Shown here: piece after piece, positions 11,181 through 22,296 of the stretch
How the letters are laid out: the number at the start of each line of letters is the position of its first letter
Numbering within the stretch: the first letter of the stretch is position 1
Source of the DNA: Intoshia linei
Taxonomy: Eukaryota > Orthonectida > Rhopaluridae
Direction: 5' to 3'
Assembly (NCBI GenBank): GCA_001642005.1
Contig: LWCA01000284.1
Coordinates: 1-34,585, forward strand
DNA: 34,585 bases
Translations under genes and position numbers: made by a program
The notes under the pieces: model-generated
Seen by the model: only the letters and a program-made list of their open reading frames with translations
The model's database searches: none
What the model was told of the DNA's origin: nothing

Positions 11181-12694
11181 TTTTTTGTTATTTTTTGGTC
11201 TATTAAAATTAATTTTCATGATTATTTCAACTCATTGAAAAAGGTAATAAATATTGCGCTTGTTCATACCATTATTTTTCTACTGTCACCTTTCTATGTA
11301 AAGTAATCACCGAAAATCAATAATTAGCCGCGAAATAAACTTAGATCCAACAAATAAAAAATAAGTTATATACAATTTAATAATGTATTTTTCCTCCTTT
11401 ATTCAGCTAAACTTCAAGACATCTATTCTTCATCGAAGTCACTAAGTTTTGAATATATAGCTACCGGTCATATATTTTTTTTGAAATTTAGGAAAATTAA
11501 ATTAAAATTGATATGAAAATGTGTATTAATTTCTAATTAGTTTTTCCTTAAACGCAGAACGAGTTAACATTTTATGTCAAATTAAATATTATATTAAATG
11601 ACTTTTCACTAAAATACACCATTTTCACGCAAAACATCCTTAATTATTTAAAAACAAAGTTGAAAGAAATTAAAAGATTTTATTATTTACATGTATACCA
11701 TAAAATAATTAAATGAAATAATAATTTGGATAATAAACACATGAGGCATGTTATAAAGTTAATTGGCAGGATAACTAGCTATATTCGTTTAATGTGATTT
11801 CTGCATGACAGAACATTAAATTGAATCAATGAAATTGATATCTAAAATAATATAAAATACTAAATTCTATATATGTAAAAATAATTAGTAATTGAAAAAA
11901 CGATCAAAAATGTAAAATGTAGCAACACTATTAAGTACATTTAATATTAAATCCATCAACTTCTATACATGTTATGTATTCATAATTATTATACTTATAA
12001 AACATAAAACAACACTTCATAAACTACGTATTATACTTTAAATAATATATAAAACCATCTCAAAGATTGTATAACTTTCAACATCAAATTCAAAATTGTC
12101 AATTCAAGTGCATTTAAATGGTCAATCCAAATTGAACAATTTCTGACGACTAACAATAATGTGTTGCAAAGGATGCAATAAATGATATTCCAATTTTACA
12201 TTTATTGAAAATAAAAATGAATACAATCTTGAAATACAATTCTTCAAAGGATAAAATTGATTAAAGAAAATTAAATGGCAGTATGGTTTATTAGAGATAA
12301 CTAACATGCAATATTATTAAATATCCTAAAAGTTAATTTTTAATGTTGGAATAATTATTTATCTCAACATATGACATAACACTAATTTGCAATTTGATTG
12401 ACATACAGCTGCGATTTACAATAAAGAAGTGAAAGTTAAATCAAACTCTTGTGAAAGATTGTTTGATGATTATCACTAGAAATTGATACACACATCCAAT
12501 ATGTGTATATAATTGGTTAGATTTAGAGGCGCAAGTAGAAAAAATAATGTCAATTTAAAATATTAATTTTAATGTTTATAACAATTGTTGAATTATATCA
12601 TTCATATTCACGTTCTTACATGTGAATATATAGTGAATTTAATAGATTTCTACACCACAAATATCAACTTGTTAATACAAATTGCCGTTTAATA

Positions 12695-15600
12695 ATGAAA
12701 CATTCTATTGAATCTATACTCAATTTAAACAAGGAAAATTACAATTTTGAAGATTTTGAAAATTGTAAATTTTCCATTAACAATATTATTCAAAATAAAA
12801 ATTTATTAAAATTTCCATTAACGGAAAAAATTATTAAGAGCAAAAATTTAAAATATGTCTATTCAAACCATCATATTGATTCAAATTGCATAATTTGTGC
12901 ACTTTGTGGATTTGAAAGTTTCAACTTGTATGATCATAAATGTCATTTACTCAATTGCATTATTAATGCTAGAAAAAATTTGTATGGTGGTCATTTAATT
13001 GATTTAAATCAAAATTTAAATGATGCAGGCTTTTATAGATTGAAAGGCATTCAAGGAAATGGAAAATTTTTTCTGCAATCATTGGTTCATTCATTGAATA
13101 AAAATGTTTGTGATGTAGATATGGTTTATTCAAATTATTCTGACGAAAAGATGAATAATTACGAGCAGATTAATAATTATTTACAATTTATTCAACCAAA
13201 TGAAAGCACTTGTAAAATTTATGATAAAAATCAAAATCATATTGGTTTTAATATAAGTAAAAAAAACAAAATTGCTAAGTTTCAAGAAACTACTGTTAAA
13301 AAGAAATTCTCATGTAATCTTTGTATCAAATCATATTCCACGTCAGGATCTCTTAAAGTAATTTTTAAATTTTAATATCTCAAAAACTCTACTAGCGTAG
13401 TCATTTTTTCACTTTTTTAGTCTGAATATTAGATATAAACTAGGTTGACTCTTATGTACTAGATACAAACAGGACCTAGCTCTGCCGAGGGCACATTTTT
13501 TTTATACAATTTGTACTTAAAAAATAAAGTCGTCACTTATTCGGATTGAAATTTTCTGTGTGTGTTAACAGGATACAACTGTACAACCTGTAAATTTTTT
13601 GAAATTCTAGGGCTGTTTTCATTAAAAAAGAAGGGTAATTTGTGGTTTTGGCCCTGAAGATACATTTTTTTTAAATTTAAATTTCTGATAATTTTTATGA
13701 TTTTAAAAAAAAAGGAAAAATGGGGTTTTTGACCGGTAAGATGTGAGATTGGGAGGTTGAAATTTAGTTTGCGAGTAGTAGTTAGAAAAAAGTGAAATGT
13801 GGACTTAATAAAATTTTAAGTCACGTAGTTATTTAATAAAGTTGAAAACACACACACACAAACAAAAATCGCGTAGCATATTATGTAAGTAAGGATGATA
13901 TCTGCCTAAAAATTCCTATGGAATAAAATATATGGTGATGAAATGTAAAATGCGTTTTTATCTAAACTTTTTGACAGGATCATACACATTGTTGAGGTTT
14001 TAATTTGATTTACCTGGTACCGAGGAAAATATGAGTTGCAATGTGATTAATTAAATACTGGGACCATCAAATTTAAACTATTTTTTTATTTACAAATAAA
14101 TTGTAAATTGATTTATTAACACCTTGTAAAATATACACTGTACCTCAAATTACCTATTTTATCTAAATTTACAATTGGTTCTTTGTTAGGAAAATATGTT
14201 TACCCAGTACCGAACTTACCGTACCGAGACCTCTTCTGGGCCTCGACGAAAATTTAGTAAAATGGGAGCCTCATTTTTCTAAATTCAGCAATATTTTTTA
14301 ATATCTTAAATATTATGTGTCATAAATTAAAAAATATAATTCAAGAGCCTTAGAGAGGCGGTTAGGATTATATGTTACTACGTATCGTTGATGAATTTTT
14401 TTTAGAGTCTATTTGTCATTTTCAGTAGAAGATTCAAGCTTGGTAGGTTCGACTCTGCGTTCATTACTGAATCTCGTACCATATACAAATAAATTAGTAA
14501 ATCCCTTTTCAACCAATCAAGATAATGGAAATACGAGAAATAACAATTTAGTTTCATCCCTGTAATGAGGATTATCTGATTCATGTAAAAAAGTGTTTCC
14601 ACACTCAAAAAAATCCCACTGAGGGACCTGACGCAATTTTTAGTTGGGTATCTTAAATTTGGTGGAATTTAGGATATTTTGATAGCCATGGAATTTTCAC
14701 AAATTTAGATCAATTATGAAAACTTTAAAATAAAAAAAACGGATAATTTTGGGGTTTGTCCATGAAAGTGAAAGTTGTTGTGGTTGAGATTTAATAAAAT
14801 AGTAATGATGATAAAATATATGAGGTATGTTTTTTAAAATTTTAAGATTAATTATATTATTTGAGTTTTTGACTTGAATTACTCAATTTCTGAAAATAAA
14901 ATTTGCGATAAAACATGACTCCTGATAAACTGTATTAGAAATAGTGTTTTTTTAATTGGTAACACAAAATAATTCAATTTTATATAACTAAACGATTAGT
15001 ATGGATCGTACCTAATATTAACAAAATCTGTACGAATCGTCAAGCTCAGTAACATCATTAATTCTATAAAATAAACATTATAATCACCTAGACTTACGAC
15101 AATAAAAGCTTTGGATTTGTAATTTATTTGAAAATGAGAGTTTTCAGTAAAAAATAGTCACTTAATTATAGTAATTCTTTTTTGATTAAACTGTTATATC
15201 AACTATAAAAAAATTTGACCGTTTTGTCATTATTTGAAGTAGGGCCTAGCTTAAAAAAGGTTGGGAAATAATGATGTTAATTTTAGATTCTAAAACATAT
15301 TATACGCAAATTATGTTTCTAAAAATATGCTTTGACATTAAAATTATGCTGATATTTTTTATTCTATGCATATGATATTTGATATTTGAAATAAACAGTT
15401 ATATTTATAATATTATTTTATAAAAAATTAAATAGCGCACACAGAGTTCCCATCAGTTTTAGCCGTGAAAATACAAGTTTTTGAGATTCAGATTTACGAT
15501 AATGTTAATTATTTTAAAAACAGACTCATAATGTATATTTTTTAAGATTCTTAGACTTTTTAATTTTTAAAAAATAAAAAGGTAATTTGGGTTTTTTATC

Positions 15601-18600
15601 CTGAAGGGCTCAATTACTGATAATGAAATTTGCGACAAAACCTCTCTCTCGAAAAACTATATTAGAAATTAAATTGAAAATCTGAAGATGCGTTCTTGAT
15701 ATCAATTTTCTGACACTATTGAATATTTTAGGTTTCCAATAGTATAAATACTTTTGTGTTACTTGAGAAATGTATGTTGCATTATTTAAGTTATAAAATT
15801 TATTGAATAAATATATAACTTATACCAGTCATTCTCAACCCCCTCGTGATCCCTTATGAAAAAATAAAAGTTTTTCGGCATCTCCCTATTACGAACAATT
15901 AAGAACTTGTAGTAATTAGTTATTTTCTGGGTATTTTAAAATACAAGAATAAAATCAAATATATTATTCTTTATTATTCGATTATATTAAAGGCTAATTC
16001 CTACTTAACGGAATTTCTCTTTAACGGAAAAAATTCCTGCTTAACTGTGAATTTTTCTAAAATACAAAAATTCCGTTAAATTAAATTAAAATGATTATGA
16101 TCATCATTATACTTAAGCTTTTTCGGTTCAAATTAAAAGCTTTAGATAAGTAAAGAATTTTATTTACTTCTTGATTAATAATGATAATAATGGTTGATTA
16201 TTAATTATATGAAATGAAATGATCTATAAATATAGGGTAAGTGGGATGAAAATGAAATATTTTCATTTTTTCATTGTTTCAATGGAGTGGTTTCCGGTTC
16301 AAATAGGTTATGGACCCCCATTTTAAAATATTTATGTTTTTGGACTACGAGGAAAAAATAATATATAAAACATTGATGAAAAAATTATAGGTTTTTTATC
16401 ATAGGATTTAGTAAAAGCGTGTTTTTCAAAATAATATTTGAAAAAGTGGATTTTTTTATTGAGGATTGGTAAAATTTCATTTTTTATTTTGGCTTTTTGG
16501 ATTAGGAAGTTGTTGGTCATAAGATTTAGTAAAATGTGATTTTTCAAAATAATAATGTATCTGTCGTTTATGCTTTCGGATAATTAATATCTAGAAACTC
16601 TGTAATAAATATTAAAAATTCTCCTATATAAATAAACAAAAGTTGATTACAATTTTTCTATATTTTATTTGAATCTCACGGAGTCCAGGTATATAATTTT
16701 GGACCACAATCGGCAACCACTGTTTTAATGTAAAAATAATTTATAAAAAATTTGGTTAACGAGAAATTTTTTTTGAAAACAGTTATAATTTAATAATTTG
16801 CAATATTAGAGTTATAATGTTCTATTTGACTTTTTAACAAAAATGATGTTTTTGATGAAAAATGTTCTAAATTATATCTTTTACATTTTACCAAAAAAGT
16901 TAAGCTTGAAAACGTATTATTTTATGATATAACGAACATTTACTGGTTAAATTACTAGATCTCGACTTGATAATTCCTTACAAAATTATCAAATTCCTAT
17001 TAAAAATAACCTCACAGATTCTAAAAAGAAAGATATTAAAAGTATGTTAATCAAAATGTACAGTAAGTAAAGAATTTTATAATATATACATATAAATTGA
17101 TAAAAATTAATTTTGATGATAAAAATGTTAAATGTTAACAGTTTCCATATAATAATGTTCTATTTCCAATTTTTTCAAATCAACTAGTTAGACTGATTGT
17201 TGCATTAATGATATTTAAGTTCTGAAAAACACTTATGTTTTTATTTTTATTGTACGAAACTTTTCAATATACTTAAACAATTATTAACAAACTAAATTGT
17301 ATAATTAAATTTCAATCAAAAAAATCCAAATAGAACATTATAACTCTAATACTGCGAATTAATGAAATATAGGTATTTGTAATTAATTGCAAAATTCAAA
17401 GCGATATAAGTCTTAGGCGTTTACAAAATAATACAATTGGTTATGTTAATTAAATGAAAAAATGATATAAATATACATAAATGTATATAAAATTGCTAAT
17501 ATTTAGTATTTTATCATTTATTTTTAATAACTGATACAAATATTTTGGGCAATGAAGCATAAAATCCTTTAATAGTTTCTAGAGGTATCTGGATTTTACG
17601 CCGGTCAATCTTTTAATGTTTTCATACATGCAGACAGACTTACATTCCTAGTTGAATTAGTTTATATATAAAAATGATAGTATACATTTGGTGATACAAC
17701 TCTATCAAAATTATAAAATGTGTGTGATTAAAAATATGTAGAGGTAGATGTAGTAATCATGTAGTAGATACACGATGTACAATTAATAATAGATATACCA
17801 CTTATAGTACATTTAGATGCATATTAGAACTCATACATTGCCTTGTATTTGTAAAATTTGTAATAAAGCATTCTCGAGACCGTGGTTACTACAAGGCCAT
17901 ATGAGAACACATACAGGAGAGAAACCATTTGCATGTACTATATGCGGTAGACCTTTTGCAGATAGAAGCAATTTACGAGGTTTTATTTCATTTAAAATTA
18001 TCCAAATTATATAAAAAATCTATTATATTTGCCAATTTTAAGACACAGTAGTGGAATTGAATAAAATTAATTATTACATAAATAAAATTTTTTAAATTTG
18101 AATATAAGCAAACTTAAATTAAACCTTGACTATACATTTAAATATAATACATATCTTACGGATACAAATCACATAATTTCGGAACCCAATAAAATTCAAG
18201 TATCAACCAAGTAACCAAGTAAATATATGCTTACCATTCAAATGTAAAAAAGTAAGATTATGTGCTTTTAAACGTTAAAAGTTTCCACCCACCCATTAAT
18301 AGTATTAATGTTATGTAGTAGTGTTATTAATTTAATATTGATATGTAATCGGCGATTACCATAAAAATTAAACGTATATTTTAGCACACATCGAAATACA
18401 TAGACCAAGAAAAAGATATATGGTATACATTTTAGTATTAATGTATTACTCTCTAAGGCAGTGATTCTTAATCACCACGGCGCATTTGTTCGCCATGTGT
18501 AGAGTTAAGGTAAGCCGCTAAGAAATTTGACTTTATTTTATAAATTTTTAAAAATTAAAGTCAAACTTTTACATTGACAATTCTTTGATGAAAATTTCGG

Positions 18601-20425
18601 GGTTTACTATTTAATATAATTTATATATTAAATACTATGGTGAAGACTAAAAATATCAAAATTTCATCCAGAGTTACCAGAAAGTGCGATATTCACGCAT
18701 TTCTAATGGTTATGAACGAATTTTACAGGTATACAATCTATACATTTGAATTAGACATTCCATAACTTTCATGATGCAAGTGAATAATTTAATCATGGAA
18801 ACATTTATATTTTGATCAATTAAATTAAATTTTCAGTTTTACGATTTTTATTTATTTTGCGATTTTAACGCTTCATCACCTCAATTTTTTTAATGTTTCT
18901 CAATATTTTATTCAGAAAATGTTATAATTTATCTTAAAATATGACTTTTAATTATTAAAAAATTAGTTTATATTTATGATTGTCATTAAAAATGGATTAT
19001 AGAGCTTTAGAGATAAAATTTTTTAAATTATCGGAATTTTTGGTTCATAAAAATTAGTTAAAAATAAATAATTCAAAATTCCGTTAAAATAGAATTTCCG
19101 CTAACATAAAGTATATCCAAAAATTCACATTAAATTTAAATTACCACAAATATATAAAACAAAATTTTGAATTATTGAAACTAAATTTATGATTAATTTA
19201 TTGCAGTATTTCAGCAAAAAACAACTGTACACATCGAAAACAAAAATTTCAAAATGATCGATTTTAAATAAATAAAATCTGGCAACTCTAAAATTTTTAT
19301 CATTCACAGGGGTGTCAGACTCAATTTGCTTGACTGGTCAAATTTTAAAAAAAATTATTACTCTGGCCGCACAAAAAAATCTTTATTTTAAAAATTATGT
19401 TAAAACTATCAGATTTAATTAATATATAATAATTTTATTTCATAAAATGAAATATAAAACAATAAAAATGGAGTACAGTGTAAGTGTACAAATAATGTTA
19501 AAATTGTAATAATGTGTCATAATAAATAAATCATGAAAAAACTGTAAAATAACAAATATGGGTCAAAAATTGTTATAAAAAATAAAAATTTAAATTATAG
19601 CGCGGGTCGCACATTCCATAATTGGGGACCGCAAATGGCCCGAGGGCCGCATATTTGACACCCCTGAAATGAATAAATTTAAGTCACCAAATAAAAAGTT
19701 TTTTTTGTATTATTATTATTATAATTTTTAATGTTTGCACATTTTTGAATATCGGTGTTTTATTCTCATCAAAATTTAAGGTGTGATCAAATTTTTATTT
19801 ATTTCAAAGCTGTGCCCTGAAGTAAAAAAGGTTAAGAAACATTGCTCTAAGGCAGTGGTTCTCATGGGGGTGAATATTACAATTTTAGATGATTAGGGGT
19901 GAATGATAAATTTTTAACATATTTTATTCAATTTAGTCAAATATGTGAAAAAACCAAAATTTTACCAATCCTTAATCAAATAATCCCATTTTACCAATAT
20001 TTTTACGAAAAATCCAATTTTATCAAACTTTTAGATAAAAAATTCGTCTATCTGATCCCAAAAGAAAAAAGCTCTAAGATGTCGTGCACTTTAAATTTAA
20101 AAATATGGTTTTAATTGTATTTTATTATTTTACTGTTATTAGTAAACTGTGGCTTGCTATTATTAACTGGAAAATTTACTATAATACCCTTGTTTCCGGA
20201 AATAGTGAACTATTTTGTAAACATGCAAAATATTCATGTCAGTGACCTGCGCTACAAATTCCATCCAATCAATGAGTACATTAATAATTACGATTAAATA
20301 TGAGAAAAATTTAAAATTAATGAAATATTTAGTGCAACAAATGCGGCAGAGGATTCACACGACTATCATTACTGTACAAACACAACAAAAAATGTGAAAA
20401 TAATTTAATGAAAGTATACAAATGA
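12695..20425 (+). CDS. Snail-family C2H2 zinc-finger transcription factor, four exons
   Basis: Snail proteins are nuclear repressors that bind E-box DNA and control cell-fate and cell-migration programmes. Exons are 12,695-13,357, 17,817-17,979, 18,385-18,422 and 20,333-20,425, giving 318 residues. Fingers: residues 207-227 (C207, C210, H223, H227), 233-253, 261-281 and a final C2HC finger 289-309. Diagnostic Snail signatures are present: [40 protein letters not shown] and [11 protein letters not shown] further degenerate C2HC-like motif ([14 protein letters not shown]) lies near residue 70, where an extra finger is usual. The N-terminus (MKHSIESIL) lacks the SNAG repressor motif found in many relatives, and I saw no PxDLS motif. 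Introns are 4,459, 405 and 1,910 bp; introns 1 and 3 are swollen by transposons. The third exon is only 38 bp. Phases fit perfectly (0, 1, 0). Confidence 0.9.
13440..13895 (-). mobile_element. Helitron-like element, copy 3, in intron 1 of the Snail gene
   Basis: Both termini are present: plus-strand A|CTAGGTTGACTCTTATGTAC at the left and GTAGCATATTATGTAAGTAAGGA|T at the right (last bases TAAGTAAGGA). The hairpin stem is partly mutated (TGTACTAGATACA). At 456 bp it is an internally deleted version of copy 1, missing the first long block after the CTGCC motif. It starts about 80 bp after the exon 1 donor site. Confidence 0.75.
13896..16284. other. Intron 1 of the Snail gene, old repeats
   Basis: No coding exon seen. 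Weak echoes of the Helitron-like family occur at about 14,600-14,900 and 15,460-15,680. A hAT-like left end CAGTCATTCTCAACCCCCTC is visible at about 15,825, without a recognisable right end. Around 15,990-16,080 there is an AT-rich repeat built on the phrase AATTCCGTTAAA in both orientations. Confidence 0.5.
16285..16722 (-). mobile_element. hAT-type MITE, second copy, inverted, in Snail intron 1
   Basis: The ends are GAGTGGTTTCCGGTTCAAAT at left and, as reverse complement of the right end, CAGTGGTTGCCGATTGTGGT: an imperfect terminal inverted repeat. The 8-mers TTTCAATG (16,277-16,284) and TTTTAATG (16,723-16,730) are a target-site duplication with one mismatch. The interior is the reverse complement of the 5,505-6,351 element: AACTCTGTAATAAATATTAA here corresponds to its TTAATATTTATTACAGAGTT, apart from one base. 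It has fewer internal units. The minus-strand ORF at 16,332-16,547 is a shadow of the repeat. Confidence 0.8.
16723..17816. other. Rest of Snail intron 1
   Basis: No gene seen. An inverted-repeat-like pair is present: TGCAATATTAGAGTTATAAT at about 16,800 and ATTATAACTCTAATACTGCG at about 17,338, both next to GTTCTATTTG or its complement. This suggests the termini of another degenerate element of about 540 bp. The exon 2 acceptor (ACATTTAG) ends at 17,816. Confidence 0.45.
18459..19844. mobile_element. hAT element relic with perfect 8-bp target-site duplication, in Snail intron 3
   Basis: The left end CAGTGATTCTTAATCACC and the reverse-complemented right end CAATGTTTCTTAACCTT form inverted repeats with few mismatches. 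Both sides are flanked by CTCTAAGG (18,451-18,458 and 19,845-19,852), an exact 8-bp duplication as made by hAT transposases. The element is 1,386 bp with no open transposase frame and contains another MITE (19,307-19,666). It is inserted 36 bp after exon 3, very close to the splice donor. Confidence 0.8.
19307..19666. mobile_element. hAT-type MITE nested in the 18,459-19,844 element
   Basis: Terminal inverted repeats CAGGGGTGTCAGACTC (left) and, reverse complemented, CAGGGGTGTCAAATATGCGG (right) share an 11-bp core. The left side carries TGGCCGCAC and the right side GCGGGTCGCACATTCC and GAGGGCCGCA, a composition known from widespread hAT MITEs that start CAGGGGTGTC. The length is 360 bp. The flanking 8-mers (ATCATTCA and AAATGAAT) do not match, so no target duplication can be shown. 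Confidence 0.75.
19853..20079 (+). mobile_element. hAT MITE piece of the 5,505 family, abutting the previous element
   Basis: It starts CAGTGGTTCTCATGGGGG immediately after the second CTCTAAGG. The interior repeats phrases of the 5,505-6,351 element (ATTTTACCAATCCTTAATCA and CCAATTTTATCAAACTTTTA). It runs up to CTCTAAGA at 20,072-20,079, nearly identical to the left flank, so this may be a second insertion in the same target 8-mer. No inverted-repeat right end is visible, so the right border is uncertain. Confidence 0.55.
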
Positions 20426-20434
20426 TTTGTGATA

Positions 20435-20440
20435 AATAAA
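20435..20440 (+). promoter_or_regulatory. Possible poly(A) signal of the Snail gene
   Basis: AATAAA lies 10 bp after the Snail stop codon and 15 bp before the end of the convergent receptor gene. Cleavage 10-30 bp downstream would place the Snail mRNA end inside the receptor's coding sequence on the other strand. Confidence 0.4.
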
Positions 20441-20454
20441 CAATTTAAAAAATT

Positions 20455-22296
20455 TCATAAATTTTCCAAATTAACAGATTCAGATTTTAAATTTCTAATA
20501 TCATTTTCTGCATTAATAGAGAAATACTTGACGCAACAGGGTATTCTTTTTTTGAAAACACAGAGCAAAGTAATGACAAAAATAATAATAACGACTAGGG
20601 CAATAATAACCCACATAAAAACCCAAAGTGCAAACCAAAGAACGTTTGGCATTTGAATGCTAGACAAATATGACGGATGGTTAAATTTTTTATGATAAAG
20701 ACATTTCCGGATAATAAAATCTTGCACATTATCAAGCATGGCAATGCAAATATAATAAGAGTATTTGTTTAAATAATTGGTCCAATTATATTGACCCTTA
20801 TGAGAAGAAAAGAGCATAATTTCGTTAAAAACAATATTGAGACTGTAATTGGAAGATAAGTAATTGGATTTAAAAATGGAAATGGCCGAGAGTTTGGAAA
20901 TTGTATTTTCATCGAATGAAGTATCCATTTTAATTTGGTAAATTGTTAACTGATAATTTGAATATTCAGGTATAATTTGGGATTTTTTTAACCATCGGAC
21001 ATTCCAAGAAATTTGAAGATTTTCAGGTATGGCTGTATATTGTTTGACAGGCCAGAATTGTGCGATAATGTGCAATAAAAGTGGAATTTGGTTGTGATTA
21101 CAATAATTTATAAGAAATTGAGAATCCATTGAATTTATGGTATTTTCATCATCCATTATTTCAGATTCATTGAAACTACACGTATTTATATTAACATAAA
21201 TCCATTCTTTTAAAGTTAAAGTTCGACACGATGGGACTGTTGGGCTAAGCTGCGACTGAGGATAAATTCGGTTACTGTTTGAAATAAGAGCACAACAAGT
21301 AGTCTTTTTTGAAAACTCAATTTTGACGTTTTGCGTATATTTTGCGCTGTTCCAATACATCCAAACATTGGAACAATGACAATCAAGGTGGTTTAAATTT
21401 AATAAAACCAAGTGGGTCAATTTTTTTAAATTGAATAGGTTACACTCGTAAAATGTTCGAATGTGGGTATATTCCAAATTAAGATATTTTAAGTTTGACT
21501 TTGATCCAAATAAATCGGACGCCATGTCCAAATTTCCAATAGGATTAAAAGACAAATCAAGAACTTCAAGATTAATCATAGTCTTGAATAGGTTTGGAGC
21601 TAATTGGACAATTCTATTGTGTGAAAAGTTTAGATGAGTAAATTCACTACTCCCAAAATCTTGTTTCAACAGAGTCGATAATCGATTAAAAGAAAGATTC
21701 AATTTGCGTAGGTTTAAATTGGAACTATTCAGCATGTTCAACACACTTTCAATATTGTTTATAGATAAATCTAACGACGTAACATTGAATAAAAAGTTTA
21801 AATTTTCTTTAAAAAATTGATCATTTAAACTACAATTTATAAACCGTATAATTTCAACATTCCTACTGTCTGCCAAATAAAATTTACCAATCTTTAACCA
21901 TTCTGTTGCATAATGATTATTGTTATATCGAACTGCATTCAACTCATTCAAATAATCATCAATACCTTTTAAATTTTCAAATACAATTTCATTAATGTTT
22001 TTAAACACAACTTGACTTGAGGCTTGTTGTATCGTTGAATTTATTTCCAAATTTTTCACTGTAAACAACATTTCATTGAATGGCAATTGCAATTTCAATA
22101 TTTTTACATTATTACGTTTCATATCTATTGTAATGAGATCCGTTTCATTTATTCCCAAAATTTTAAAATTTTCATCAATTTCTTTATTCATCCATATGCC
22201 CCTATTTTCATAAGAAATAATTAAACAATCAGTTCCACATTCCAATGCATCAATTTTAAAGTATAAAAAATATAAATACAATATAAATACCAACAT
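20455..22296 (-). CDS. Single-pass leucine-rich-repeat receptor-like protein
   Basis: A 613-residue intronless frame. An N-terminal hydrophobic stretch (residues 1-17) looks like a signal peptide, followed by Cys 20 and Cys 24. Residues 172-305 carry leucine-rich repeats (NVTSLDLSINNIESV, NLRKLNLSFNRLSTL, FTHLNFSHNRIVQL, NLEVLDLSFNPIGNL, NLKYLNLEYTHIRTF). Residues about 303-357 form a Cys-rich cap (LDCHCSNVWMYWN ... TTCC ... SC). Residues about 427-535 could be a fibronectin-III-like domain (LQISWNVRWLKK, SNYQLTIYQ). A transmembrane helix spans about 552-580, followed by FKKRIPCC and a short cytoplasmic tail of about 33 residues with no TIR or kinase domain. This architecture fits a cell-surface adhesion or ligand-binding receptor; the specific ligand is unknown. 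Its 3' end faces the Snail gene with only 29 bp between stop codons. Confidence 0.85.
   Translation of the reverse strand: MLVFILYLYFLYFKIDALECGTDCLIISYENRGIWMNKEIDENFKILGINETDLITIDMKRNNVKILKLQLPFNEMLFTVKNLEINSTIQQASSQVVFKNINEIVFENLKGIDDYLNELNAVRYNNNHYATEWLKIGKFYLADSRNVEIIRFINCSLNDQFFKENLNFLFNVTSLDLSINNIESVLNMLNSSNLNLRKLNLSFNRLSTLLKQDFGSSEFTHLNFSHNRIVQLAPNLFKTMINLEVLDLSFNPIGNLDMASDLFGSKSNLKYLNLEYTHIRTFYECNLFNLKKLTHLVLLNLNHLDCHCSNVWMYWNSAKYTQNVKIEFSKKTTCCALISNSNRIYPQSQLSPTVPSCRTLTLKEWIYVNINTCSFNESEIMDDENTINSMDSQFLINYCNHNQIPLLLHIIAQFWPVKQYTAIPENLQISWNVRWLKKSQIIPEYSNYQLTIYQIKMDTSFDENTISKLSAISIFKSNYLSSNYSLNIVFNEIMLFSSHKGQYNWTNYLNKYSYYICIAMLDNVQDFIIRKCLYHKKFNHPSYLSSIQMPNVLWFALWVFMWVIIALVVIIIFVITLLCVFKKRIPCCVKYFSINAENDIRNLKSESVNLENL

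Larger units (their letters stand above)
8967..12694. other. Intergenic region, non-coding, with Helitron-family relics
   Basis: No supported gene between the transporter and the Snail gene. It holds a truncated Helitron-like copy (9,617-10,001) and an older, diverged relative (about 10,670-11,180). A single N at 10,002 marks an abrupt change from repeat to unrelated sequence and is probably an assembly join. The ORF at 12,122-12,307 on the minus strand has no recognisable features. The last few hundred bases would contain the Snail promoter and 5' UTR, but I could not identify regulatory motifs. Confidence 0.6.

Noticed and set aside
20225-20297. Frame with [18 protein letters not shown] considered as Snail exon 3
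   Set aside because: The zinc-binding His positions would be Asn, whereas 18,385-18,422 gives [13 protein letters not shown] with correct His residues, splice sites and phases.
20429-20656. Plus-strand ORF opposite the receptor's 3' end
   Set aside because: Antisense shadow of the LRR receptor's tail and membrane segment.
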